Source: Mesotoga sp. Brook.08.105.5.1 (lineage in GTDB: Bacteria > Thermotogota > Thermotogae > Petrotogales > Kosmotogaceae). From it: a stretch of 48,447 nt of DNA. A model generated the notes under the pieces. That model searched no databases and was not told the origin of the DNA. It was given only the letters and a program-made list of their open reading frames with translations. Shown here piece by piece: positions 26,336 to 34,755 of the stretch. The position numbers and the translations under genes were made by a program. Within the stretch, counting starts at the first letter, position 1, and every line of letters starts with the position of its first letter. Where the stretch lies: NCBI RefSeq assembly GCF_002752635.1, contig NZ_AYTW01000023.1, positions 1 through 48,447 on the forward strand, read 5' to 3'.

Positions 26336-28366
26336 TCAATTGGCAGGATTAATTATTACTATTCTTCCCTCATTCACAGGAGCGATCGTTCCATGCCTTT
26401 CAACGTATTCCGCGAAGGCGTCTCTCAGGAAAGACTTTGTCACAATAGTCTTCTCCATTTCGAGGAACATTGTGAACTTGTCTCCTCCGCCCGTGAGGAA
26501 GTCGTTAGCCGTAAGGGTATAGGTCTTTTCGAGGTCGAGAGGTACGCCGTTGGATGTCACGGATATCAATCGCTCATACGGTGGTTTAGAAGCGTCGAAT
26601 GTGTATTCAAGCCCCGATACCTGTAAGAACTGACCGGCGGCGGCCGGGTAGGCCGAAATGCCGTGTTCAAGGATGTCCCATATCTGTTTTCCCGTTGCCT
26701 TTACGGCAACTACGAGGTTGTCGAAGGGGAGAACGGTATATACGTCCTTTATTGTTATATCTCCCGCGGGAACACTTGCTCGAACTCCGCCTCCGTTCTG
26801 GATTGCGAAATCAGTCCCCGTCATCTCTCTCAGACTGTCGGCTATAGCGTTGGCCAGATTGGATTCTTTGAGGCGCACAGTTCCTCGTTCTCCATCGAGA
26901 TCGACTTCGGTCCTTCCAATTACTGTACCGAGCCTATCGTCGAGCTGCGAGACATAACTCTCTACCACTTCAACCACGGCCTCATCCTGCGGCAGATTTT
27001 GGCTCATGAAGACGTGAGCAAAGTTGATTCCGATTACCTCGCCTCTGTAGATATTTAGATTAGTCTTTGAGATCAGCTCTGCATGTTTACCTGAAGAGAT
27101 TACCCAGCTTCCGTTTATCTTCTCCGGGAAAGCGACAACGTCTCTTCCGCCTTCAAATATCAGATCGTATCCGGAGACCTTTATCGGTAGTACTCTGTTT
27201 CCACCATGCAAGTGTGCAAGGGCGAAAACCAGATCTACCTGGGGAGACACTTCATCCAGGACTCTCTGCGCGGCCGAATACTGCTCTTCAAATGTTATTC
27301 CGGCAACATTTCTGGGGTGTGTATACCAGGCGCTGCTGTCATCGGTAAGCCCCACAATCGCTATCTTGAGACCCGCAATCTCCTTGATTATGTATGGCTC
27401 AAGAAAGTATGGGGATTCTCCCAGGTATAAAGTATTGGCGCCAAGGAATGGGAAATTCGCAAGCTGGCTATTTCTTTCCATAACGTTGAATGGGAAATCG
27501 AAGTCGTGGTTGCCGAGTACCATCGCATCGTAACCCATCATGTTCATTATCTTTATTACAGGTTCACCTTCGAAAAGATTGGCAACATTTGTGTTATAGG
27601 GAGCATCTCCTACGTCGAGAAGGAGAAGGTTGGGCTGCATTGCGCGTTCGGTGTTGACAAAGTATGCCATTTTCTCAACCGCTCCGACGGGATATTTCGC
27701 CCCACTGGGGAAGTATGGCTCGATGTGACCATGAATATCTGCGGTCGCCAGAATGGTGATAATCGTGAAGTCTGGGTTTTCTACGAAGTTGGAAAGGATT
27801 TGCGCAGCTTCCTCTCTTCTCAGTGGTCTGTCAAGAGAAAGCAGCTCGGCAGGTGCGTAAACTAGCTCTCTAAGTTTTGCTTCATAATCTACAGGCTCAT
27901 CTACTCCGAAAAGAACCTTTGCTACAGCAAGTCCGAATTCAGCTGCGGTTATTGGTTCAAACGGCCTATATTCTCCGTTGACCACCTCTTCTGCACGGAT
28001 CTTTATAAGCCCCTCGATGTATTCCTCTCCTTCGATATCGACGATATCTTTGGCAGACGGAACAACGAAAGCCTCATCAATAACACCAAGTGGATCGGTG
28101 TAGACGAACTTCTTCTCAACCTCTTCTTCGATCTTCATCGAATGAATCGTTGACAATTTGAATGTCTTGACAATCCACTCGGCCGCGTCAGCTCTTGAAA
28201 GAGCCTCAGCTGGATAGAAATACCCATCAAATGCCTCAACTATTCCCGAGGCATGAAGTTTTTCGATCGCAGCAGAATACGGACTGCCCGCGATATCTTT
28301 GAAGGTTGCAAAGGATAGAACACAAACCAGAATCAGCGCAATCAATACGAACTTACTCCTCAACAT
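26336..28366 (-). CDS. Surface 5'-nucleotidase-like protein with N-terminal SLH-type region
   Basis: The ATG at 28366 has AGAGGAGGG upstream and opens a signal peptide. Residues about 22-195 contain an S-layer-homology-like region: FKDIAGSPYSAAIEKLHASG, FYPAEALSRADAAEWIVK, YRPFEPITAAEFGLAV and LRREEAAQIL. The metallophosphatase domain follows with ATADIHGHIEP, LDVGDAPYNTN, LGNHDFDF and ALAHLHGG. The family's GHxH metal motif is replaced by EGGRD near residue 405, so two histidines are missing. The C-terminal nucleotidase domain is well kept, with AIQNGGGVRASVPAGDIT. SLH segments anchor proteins to the cell wall or sheath. It may act on nucleotides at the surface with altered metal use, or be a binding protein. 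Confidence 0.85.
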   Translation of the reverse strand: MLRSKFVLIALILVCVLSFATFKDIAGSPYSAAIEKLHASGIVEAFDGYFYPAEALSRADAAEWIVKTFKLSTIHSMKIEEEVEKKFVYTDPLGVIDEAFVVPSAKDIVDIEGEEYIEGLIKIRAEEVVNGEYRPFEPITAAEFGLAVAKVLFGVDEPVDYEAKLRELVYAPAELLSLDRPLRREEAAQILSNFVENPDFTIITILATADIHGHIEPYFPSGAKYPVGAVEKMAYFVNTERAMQPNLLLLDVGDAPYNTNVANLFEGEPVIKIMNMMGYDAMVLGNHDFDFPFNVMERNSQLANFPFLGANTLYLGESPYFLEPYIIKEIAGLKIAIVGLTDDSSAWYTHPRNVAGITFEEQYSAAQRVLDEVSPQVDLVFALAHLHGGNRVLPIKVSGYDLIFEGGRDVVAFPEKINGSWVISSGKHAELISKTNLNIYRGEVIGINFAHVFMSQNLPQDEAVVEVVESYVSQLDDRLGTVIGRTEVDLDGERGTVRLKESNLANAIADSLREMTGTDFAIQNGGGVRASVPAGDITIKDVYTVLPFDNLVVAVKATGKQIWDILEHGISAYPAAAGQFLQVSGLEYTFDASKPPYERLISVTSNGVPLDLEKTYTLTANDFLTGGGDKFTMFLEMEKTIVTKSFLRDAFAEYVERHGTIAPVNEGRIVIINPAN

Positions 28367-29744
28367 GATATCCCTCCTCTTTGTAAGGTGCTGTAATAAT
28401 AAAAGAAATCATAAATCTCCAAAATTGATTCCACCCACGGACCGCGAAGCAATGCTAAGAATAGTATAATGCCGCGAAACGATATATCAAGCTCAAGTTC
28501 AGTCACTCATCAGTAACTGTTTCAGCGATTATAACAGCCTTACATAACGATACTCATAACTTGTTCGAAAACTCCCATATCTCCTCTGTAATCCTTGGAA
28601 TTCCAGGTATCTAATGCGTTGAGATTGTTTTCTAGCAAATATCATGTAGTGTTTCAAGAATGAGAATTCATCTATCCGCACAATCTCCATAAGCGTAGGC
28701 CACAGCCAAGGGGCGAAGCGGGGGGTATAGGGTCTGGTAAGAGCATTAGAAGCTGTTCTTGGAAGAGCGGCTGTTTGTTCCGATGCTGTGCGTCCAGGTT
28801 CTTCGTTATTGGTCCAAGATTCCGTAATGCTGAAGCCAGAGACGTCCCTGGTTATTCTCCTCAGATCATGAACTCGTCCTTCGAAAGAGCCGCTGCGCGC
28901 TTAAGAACAAGAACCCGCTGAACGCTGTTCAAAACAACGTTGTCCGTCACGGTCCTCAGGTTCTCTTGCTCTTTCCTACCACGAACCCGCTACCCCCAAC
29001 CCCGGCCTTTTGCTTTCCCTTACAACTTGCAACTTGCAAGTGTTCGCGTTTTTCGCCGCGTGGATCGAGATTCTGACCAGGACCTTCGTCAGAATGACGA
29101 AAAGCAAGAAAAGACTGTCATCCACGTAGAACCTTCCCTTAAATCCACTCACTTAGCCTGCCCTGAGATGCTCCTGTTCAGGGTCATCCCGTGATGGTTT
29201 TGCACGGGATCTGGGTTTCGTCTCATCGATCTCTCTCGCCTAGCTTTCAGCGGATCTTAGCCCACGAAGCCGGAACTAGCCTTTGCACTTAATACACCCG
29301 ATCTTCATAACCCGTTTCTGATAAACCGCCCCTAAGAACCCGAATTTCTTAACCCGTTCCTATACTAGGCTCTTCCGCCCGGCGAAGTCGGAACTGGGCT
29401 TTGCGAAGCAAAGACTGGCTTCTGAATTTCTCCCGCTGAAAGCGGCATCAATTACTGCGCAGCAGCATTACTTCTGCTCTTGGTCTTGGTCTTCTCTAAG
29501 GACGGAGAACCGCTGACGGTGGACCTGAGAAGGCCTCCTGCGAAGCAGCATTACTTCTGCTCTTGGTCTTGGTCTTCTCTAAGGACGGAGAACCGCTGAC
29601 GGTGGACCTGAGAAGGCCTCCTGCGAAGCAGCATCACTTCCTGGCGAAGCCAGCCTTGCGTCTTATTCCGCTCTTTCCTGCAGCCAACCTCTAACCTCGT
29701 TTTTTGTTCTCACAACTTGCAACTTGGAACCGATCCTTTGCTCT
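28367..29744. other. Long non-coding repeat mosaic
   Basis: No open frame here has a ribosome site or recognisable protein. The stretch is built of short motifs that recur in other gaps of the window. Examples are ATTCTGACC...AGAATGACGA near 29070, a GTCATCCCG...CGGGATCT inverted motif near 29185, a GGAGAACCGCTGACGGT block in the 83-bp tandem repeat, and the 93-bp repeat at 29653. Similar motifs fill 35374-36223. The two bordering genes both read on the minus strand, so this is the upstream region of the SLH nucleotidase. Confidence 0.6.
29461..29634. repeat. Tandem repeat, 83-bp unit
   Basis: The unit begins AGCAGCATTACTTCTGCTC and ends GGCCTCCTGCGA. Copies start at 29461 and 29544, and a third begins at 29627 but diverges after eight bases. 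The first two copies appear identical, which indicates a recent duplication. The unit contains the GAACCGCTGACGGT motif also found near 36140. Confidence 0.85.
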
Positions 29745-29745
29745 T
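29653..29745 (+). repeat. Dispersed intergenic repeat, copy 1 of an inverted pair
   Basis: This stretch, starting GCCTTGCGTCTTATTCCGCT and ending GATCCTTTGCTCTT, reappears in inverted orientation at 35598-35690 with about 90 percent identity by eye. It abuts the stop codon of the M20 peptidase. Confidence 0.75.
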
Positions 29746-31145
29746 CACCCGCAAAGCTCGATTATCGCCTGTGTGAATATCTTCGCACTGGTCAGCAGAT
29801 CTTCAATCACTGCAAATTCATCGGGGCCGTGCATATTGTTCTCGCTTCCAGGCATAGTACAACCAAATGCCACACCGTTCTTCAGTCGATGAACGTACGT
29901 TCCACCTCCCATCGAGATGCAGTATCCCTTCTTTCCGGTGTAGCTTTCGTAACATCTAAGAAGTGTCTTGACGAATTCCGAGTCACCTGGAACGTGGTGA
30001 GGAGGTTTTATATCATCGTTTTGCAGAACTATGCCATACTCGGCCAGTTTTGCCTTAATTACGTCAAGGAGGTTCTCTTTCATTGCGCATAAAGGAGCCC
30101 TGCAATCGAAAGTCCCGTTGAGGCTTGAACCATCGTAATCCATCATATTAAGGCTTATTGTAAGCTTGCCGGAGAGTTCATCGCTCATCGCAACGCCAGC
30201 AGCCTCACCTAGCCAATCTCCGTGAGGAAATACTGAGTTCAGAGCTTTCAGCCGTTCAAAGCCGGTACTATGAGAAACCGGGAGTCTTGAGATGACCTCC
30301 AGCAAACCCGTCAAAGCATTTATCCCCTTATCTGGAGTCGAAGCATGGCCTTGAAGTCCTTTAGCCGTGATTGAAGTCTTTTCCCCCTCAGTGGTTAAGT
30401 TGAACGAGATGCCACTCAGTTCGCTTACGGCATCACAGTAATCTCTGATCTCTTCAGGATCGATTCCTTCGACCACCGCAGATGCTTCTCCGGGAACGAC
30501 ATTGCTCTTGATGCCTGCCTTGAAGCTTACGACCCTTGGAGTCTCGGTTGACTCTTCAAACCTGGATTCGAACTTTCCCTGGAGCCCTCCCTTTTCTATA
30601 TTCACAACCGGGAAACTCGCATCCGGCGAGAAGGTCACAGGAGCCTCCTTTTCGATTCCATAGTAGTAGCGTATGTCGGATGATCCACACTCCTCATCTG
30701 TTCCTAAAATAAGTCTGACGCCGGCTTTCAGGGGGATGTCAAGATCCCTTACAGCCTTCATGGCGTATAGAGCAGCTACTGCAGGACCTTTGTCGTCGAT
30801 CGTTCCGCGACCGTAAAGCTTTCCGTCCTTGACGACTGGGTCGAAAGGCTCCGTAACAGACCAGCCGTCTCCCCCAGGTACTACATCGAGATGGGCCAGG
30901 ATGTCCAGCTTGTTTTCAAGTTCATTGAAATCGACAGCACCAACGTAGTTGTCGTAGTTTTTGGTTTTAAAACCCATTTTCGATGCCATTTCCAGAGCTG
31001 CAGCCAGTACTTCCGCCGGTCCATCGCCATACGGTCTACCCTCTTTCGCTTCTTCCCTGTCGCTCTTTATTCTTACCAGTCTCATAATGTCTCTTATCAT
31101 GAGTCCTTTGTTTTGCTCGAAGTAGTCTTCAATCAGTTTCTTCAT
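29745..31145 (-). CDS. M20-family dipeptidase (Sapep/PepV type)
   Basis: This 466-residue metallopeptidase has the full set of M20 metal motifs: ILAHLDVVPGGDGW, GRGTIDDKGPAVAALYA, GTDEECGSSD with the catalytic Glu, and TFSPDASFPVVNIEKGGLQG. The C-terminal metal His is in SMGGGTYVH. PepV-type enzymes cleave a range of dipeptides in the cytoplasm using zinc or manganese. A lid domain occupies about residues 190-370. The ATG at 31145 lies 15 bases from GGTGGAGGTGA, farther than ideal, and the stop of the upstream aminotransferase gene lies in that ribosome site, so translation is coupled. A joint role in peptide or sulfur amino-acid catabolism is inferred. Confidence 0.9.
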   Translation of the reverse strand: MKKLIEDYFEQNKGLMIRDIMRLVRIKSDREEAKEGRPYGDGPAEVLAAALEMASKMGFKTKNYDNYVGAVDFNELENKLDILAHLDVVPGGDGWSVTEPFDPVVKDGKLYGRGTIDDKGPAVAALYAMKAVRDLDIPLKAGVRLILGTDEECGSSDIRYYYGIEKEAPVTFSPDASFPVVNIEKGGLQGKFESRFEESTETPRVVSFKAGIKSNVVPGEASAVVEGIDPEEIRDYCDAVSELSGISFNLTTEGEKTSITAKGLQGHASTPDKGINALTGLLEVISRLPVSHSTGFERLKALNSVFPHGDWLGEAAGVAMSDELSGKLTISLNMMDYDGSSLNGTFDCRAPLCAMKENLLDVIKAKLAEYGIVLQNDDIKPPHHVPGDSEFVKTLLRCYESYTGKKGYCISMGGGTYVHRLKNGVAFGCTMPGSENNMHGPDEFAVIEDLLTSAKIFTQAIIELCG

Positions 31146-31157
31146 AAGAATTAGTCT

Positions 31158-32255
31158 TCACCTCCACCTGTTATAAGTCTCAGATAATGCGTATCCGCGT
31201 CTTGCAGCTGCATCGAAAAGGTAACCTAGTGATTCCTCTATCTTGCCTCTAGGTGCAGCAACGTTCATCCGTGTGAATCCCTTTCCCCCTATTCCATAGT
31301 TTATACCACGGTCTAGGTCGAGGTATGCCTCATTAAGCAGAAAGGATTGCAGCTCGTCATCATCTAACCGAAGGCCACGCCAATCTATCCATATCACGAA
31401 GGACCCTTCTACTTCGGATGCTCTAACATCTGGAATGTTGCTTCTAAAGAAATTCCTGATCATGTTTATGTTCTCAGCAACATATTTCTTCATCTCCCGT
31501 ACCCAGTCAGAGCCTTTCGGTCCGTATCCGGCACATACCGCCGCGTGGGTCAAAGGATCAATGCTTCCGTAATGATCGGCATCCCGCTGAACCCTGAACT
31601 TATCTCTTGTTTCGGAATCGGGGATAATCATATTTGCATTGTTAACGCCCGTGAAATTGAAGACCTTTCCCAGCGAGGTCGCAACTATCGAGTGGCTTTC
31701 GTTTCCAGCGACCTTAGCGTAAGGAACTGCCGAATTGCCGTTGAAGGTTATCTCTCCGAATATCTCGTCACTGAAGACAAGGACGTTATATCTTTGAGCA
31801 AGTGAGGAGATTATCTCTAGATCTGAAGGCCGCCACACTTTCGCAATGGGGTTGTGAGGATTGCACAATACGAAAAGCCTGTTCTTATCAACCTTCATGC
31901 ATCTCTCAAGGTCGTCGAAATCCATCGAGTACTTTCCGTCTTTGTAGATCAGAGGATTGCTTACTATCTCTCGATTCGTCCTTCTGACTGCCTGTTCATA
32001 CCTGTTGTAGACAGGAGGCTGTACGATAACGCCGTCTCCCTCTTCTGTGAATGCCCTTATTGTCGTTGCGACTGAGTGAATCGTGCCGTAGGTAGGCACT
32101 ATCCAGTCTTTCTCTATCTCCCAGTCTCGCATGTTCTTCATCCACCAGCGTATGCTGGAGAGATACTTATCATCGGCAAGAGTGAATCCCATAAACCCAA
32201 TCTTCGCTCGTTTTACAAGGGCGTCGATTATTGCCGGAGCGGTCTTGAAGTCCAT
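31158..32255 (-). CDS. MalY/PatB-type PLP enzyme, probably truncated at the N-terminus
   Basis: The sequence is a fold-type I aminotransferase of the cystathionine beta-lyase (MalY/PatB) group. It has DWIVPTYGTIHSVATTIRAF, VQPPVYNRYEQAV, LFVLCNPHNPIAKVW, VFSDEIFGEITF and SLGKVFNFTGVNNANMIIP, whose Lys forms the PLP Schiff base; the usual form is S-x-S-K-T-F-N. The C-terminal WIDWRGL and GKGFTRMNVA (carboxylate-binding Arg) are also present. It begins at MDFKTAPAI, which in relatives lies at about residue 35; the usual leader with a glycine-rich and VADMDF segment is missing. Upstream frames contain a stop and unrelated sequence. There is no good ribosome site at 32255. It may be inactive. Confidence 0.8.
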   Translation of the reverse strand: MDFKTAPAIIDALVKRAKIGFMGFTLADDKYLSSIRWWMKNMRDWEIEKDWIVPTYGTIHSVATTIRAFTEEGDGVIVQPPVYNRYEQAVRRTNREIVSNPLIYKDGKYSMDFDDLERCMKVDKNRLFVLCNPHNPIAKVWRPSDLEIISSLAQRYNVLVFSDEIFGEITFNGNSAVPYAKVAGNESHSIVATSLGKVFNFTGVNNANMIIPDSETRDKFRVQRDADHYGSIDPLTHAAVCAGYGPKGSDWVREMKKYVAENINMIRNFFRSNIPDVRASEVEGSFVIWIDWRGLRLDDDELQSFLLNEAYLDLDRGINYGIGGKGFTRMNVAAPRGKIEESLGYLFDAAARRGYALSETYNRWR

Positions 32256-32441
32256 CTCGGCACCGGCAAAGCTTCGTATGGGGGCTTGTAACGGATACCG
32301 TCAATAACCTCGGCGGAAACAAACTCATGATACCCTCAGACAACTTCGCCGCTCATTCTATTTCTTCTTCTTCGCTTTCACAGAAAATCGCGATGATGAA
32401 CTCAACGAAGCTAACCGTGGAGGGACAATGCTTCTGTTGTA

Positions 32442-32660
32442 ATGTGGGCAGAAACGACAGCGATTTTCACAACGTATATTCCGGCCGGGGAGGAACAGGT
32501 TCCTGTTTTACAGGCGCCAGCCCCGATTCCGCTCGTCGCCGCTTCCAGTGTTAACGGAGGCAAGGTTGTCGCCGTTTCCTGTGCTTTTACCTTTCATGGC
32601 ACTCTGATGAGATTGGCTCCAGGCGACAATGACCTATTTAGAGCCATAGTCGAATGGTAA
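32442..32660 (+). pseudogene. C-terminal fragment of a large protein, family uncertain
   Basis: The open frame has protein-like character at its end: AIFTTYIPAGEEQVPVLQAP, then NGGKVVAVSCAFTFHGTLMR and APGDNDLFRAIVEW, then a stop. The 'G-G-(K/R)-V-V-x-(V/F)...GDN-x-x-F...W' pattern is seen at the end of DUF4350-like/GATase-like domains. There is no upstream start or body, so it looks like the tail of a deleted gene that lies where the leader of the MalY-type gene would be expected on the other strand. A deletion may have joined the two. Confidence 0.35.
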
Positions 32661-32683
32661 GCATCGATGAAAGAGTGGAGTGA

Positions 32684-33253
32684 CTACTGCAAGTTTCCGG
32701 ATTTGTCGTTATTCTCAGGTTTGATAATTGTATACTTCTCGAAAAGCCGGACGGTAATGATGCCGCATAGCGCTCCGAGTACAATCCCGGTGATAACGTC
32801 CGAGAAGTAACTGAAATAGACGTATATTTCGGCAAGCGCTATGAAAGCAGAGAGAAGGACAAGGGGAACTCTGAGCATCTTGACGTTGTTCCAGAGAACG
32901 GCTGTGTAGGCAAATGCAATAGTAACCGGAGAAGATGGGAATGAGTAAGTTTCGGGAGTCGGAAAGATTATCGCGTACCCCTCGATGAACTCGAGTGGCC
33001 TCAACCTCCCGAAGATGGGCTTAAGGATAACGAAGGCAACAAGCAGACTTATCGCTAGCCCAAGCGAAGTCATGTAGCCGGCCCTGCGGAACCTCTTGTC
33101 GAAGAGGAGAAGGACCGTCAGTAGTATCCATACGAGGGCCCCCCTTTCGAGAAACAGCATAAAAGAAAGGAACAGATCCATTACCTCTCCAGATATTGCC
33201 GAGTTCAGCGAATTCATTAACGAAAGCTCAAATTCATTCAACGCATCCCACAT
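32684..33253 (-). CDS. PAP2-fold membrane protein lacking the phosphatase catalytic residues
   Basis: The 189-residue protein has five or six hydrophobic helices and the PAP2 outline. The KPIFGRLRP segment (about residue 80) matches the family's KxxxxxxRP motif. The second motif, normally PSGH, reads SFPSSPVTIAF, without the His. The third, normally SRxxxxxHxxxD, reads AEIYVYFSYFSDVITG, keeping only the Asp. The catalytic His and the transition-state-stabilising Arg and His are thus gone. It sits in the cytoplasmic membrane. It is probably a non-hydrolytic member, for example in lipid binding or transport. It begins at ATG 33253 with GGTGG upstream. Confidence 0.75.
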   Translation of the reverse strand: MWDALNEFELSLMNSLNSAISGEVMDLFLSFMLFLERGALVWILLTVLLLFDKRFRRAGYMTSLGLAISLLVAFVILKPIFGRLRPLEFIEGYAIIFPTPETYSFPSSPVTIAFAYTAVLWNNVKMLRVPLVLLSAFIALAEIYVYFSYFSDVITGIVLGALCGIITVRLFEKYTIIKPENNDKSGNLQ

Positions 33254-33278
33254 ACAGCCACCACCAAAATCCTATCAA

Positions 33279-33303
33279 AAGAGGCGGCTCAACACCGCCT
33301 CTT
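33279..33303 (-). terminator. Rho-independent terminator
   Basis: AAGAGGCGG and CCGCCTCTT pair around CTCAACA. On the minus strand it lies 25 bases beyond the stop of the phosphatase fusion gene. Confidence 0.75.
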
Positions 33304-33327
33304 GATAATAACACCTTCAGTATCCGA

Positions 33328-34383
33328 TTATCTTAGAATATCTTGAATAGCGGCGATCTCTGTGTAAGTGAGACCGGCCCTCTTCGTCAGGTAGTCAAGC
33401 GCAACGCTCTTGACGTTGACATCGTCAACTGGATTGCCATTGTTCATAAGAACAAAGAGATCGGCGATAATCTTCTTCACTGCATCGTAGGCTGCCGTTC
33501 CCTGCTTCACATTGTAGTAGTTCTCATAGGATTTGACATAGTCCGCGTAGATCTCGTTGGTCTTTGCGTTCATAATCGCTCCAAGCAGAGCGGAGGCGAT
33601 TCCGGCCCTGTCCTTGCCTTCAACGCAGTGGATAAGATACGGCGGCTCGTGAGAGATCATGAACCTCAGGCCCTCTCCAAGTTTCTTCGCGAAATCTTCA
33701 GCAAGAGGATCTACTCCCATATTTAGGTTTATCAGGTTTCCGGCTTCACCGATTGCCTTGTAATACTCCGAGTACTCCCAGTTCGATGCAAGCTCTTCGT
33801 CTGAATCGGAGAGATTGATTACAGTCCTGATTCCCGCTTGCTCTATTAGGGCCGATGCGTAAGGCGACCTGGGATCGCTGATTGAAGGATGGGAACATCT
33901 GTATAGCTTACCGGGTGCGATCTCTCCCATCGTTACTTCCCTGAAGTTTGCAAAGATCTCATCGCTAGCATAATCATCCCTTACATCCGTTCTTACAAGG
34001 TGTCTGATCTCCAATTCGTCCCTATAGGCCCCCTTCTCGATAAGCCCCATATTAAGAAGATCTCCAACGGCAAGTCCGTACGTCTGAGCGAAATTGCCAT
34101 AGTTGATGGCAAGAAGAACATGGTCGCCGGAATACCTTGCCAGCGGCTGTCCCCTGTCGACATCGCCGTATGTAGTTACGAATGGAACCATGATCGTTGT
34201 AGTGCCCATAGTCACGTAAACAAGATCTCCAGCTTCAATGGCGGCATAAACAACTGCTTCCATCGGAATATTCGTATGAACGTTACCGTACTTATCAATC
34301 TCGGCTACTGCACCAACGATTCCGGCAAGCATCAAAGCTGACAGAACCACAAAAACACCCAGTAACAACCCTTTCTTAAGCAT
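33328..34383 (-). CDS. Exported fusion: SAM-hydrolase C-terminal-like domain plus tyrosine phosphatase
   Basis: The ATG at 34383 has GGTGGAGGTG upstream and starts a signal peptide (residues 1-26). Residues about 27-125 match the C-terminal beta domain of SAM hydroxide adenosyltransferase/hydrolase (DUF62) proteins: EIDKYGNVHTNIP, TYGDVDRGQPLARYSG and LLAINYGNFAQTYGLAVGD. Residues about 140-351 are a tyrosine phosphatase of the PF13350 type, starting FREVTMGEIAPGKLYRCSHP and carrying the P-loop YLIHCVEGKDRAGIASALLG (HCx2GKDR, catalytic Cys). The N-terminal catalytic domain of DUF62 is absent, so the beta domain may bind a nucleoside-like ligand. The export signal places the phosphatase in the periplasm. 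Confidence 0.85.
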   Translation of the reverse strand: MLKKGLLLGVFVVLSALMLAGIVGAVAEIDKYGNVHTNIPMEAVVYAAIEAGDLVYVTMGTTTIMVPFVTTYGDVDRGQPLARYSGDHVLLAINYGNFAQTYGLAVGDLLNMGLIEKGAYRDELEIRHLVRTDVRDDYASDEIFANFREVTMGEIAPGKLYRCSHPSISDPRSPYASALIEQAGIRTVINLSDSDEELASNWEYSEYYKAIGEAGNLINLNMGVDPLAEDFAKKLGEGLRFMISHEPPYLIHCVEGKDRAGIASALLGAIMNAKTNEIYADYVKSYENYYNVKQGTAAYDAVKKIIADLFVLMNNGNPVDDVNVKSVALDYLTKRAGLTYTEIAAIQDILR

Positions 34384-34755
34384 AAAACACCTCCACCTAT
34401 CCTATTTAGACGTTAAGATATTTGCACCATAATTATATCACCAGCGACTTTTAATCACGAAGAGACCAATCATCATTATCCGCATGATACGATTATCAGA
34501 CAACCGAATAGTTCTGTTGTCACGCACTACGACTCCCGCTACTCCGTTTATACCACACATGGAGACGTACAGAAACGAACAAAGAAGTGTTCGCACTCTT
34601 TTCCGAAGAATTCTCAAGAAGAGACTCTGGCCGCTAGAGACTGAATCGACCAGCTCCGTTCTAGAATCAATAGGGAGATGTTTGGCAGATAAGTACTCAC
34701 TTTTCGGACGAACTATTGATTTCATCTCCTAATTCGGATCGTGGAGGAGAATGAG
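34384..34755. other. Divergent intergenic region
   Basis: This 370-base stretch separates two divergently read genes and must contain both promoters. A possible open frame at 34484-34732 is low in complexity and lacks a ribosome site. No convincing -35/-10 pair stands out. Confidence 0.35.

Noticed and set aside
28940-29194. An 84-residue plus-strand open frame in the repeat mosaic
   Set aside because: It consists of intergenic repeat motifs shared with 35400-36200 and lacks a ribosome site.
28367-29744. Possible CRISPR array or phage attachment region
   Set aside because: The repeats are not evenly spaced, differ in length and no cas genes or integrase are near.
34484-34732. An 82-residue plus-strand open frame upstream of the lipoprotein
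   Set aside because: Low-complexity start, no ribosome site and no protein-like pattern.
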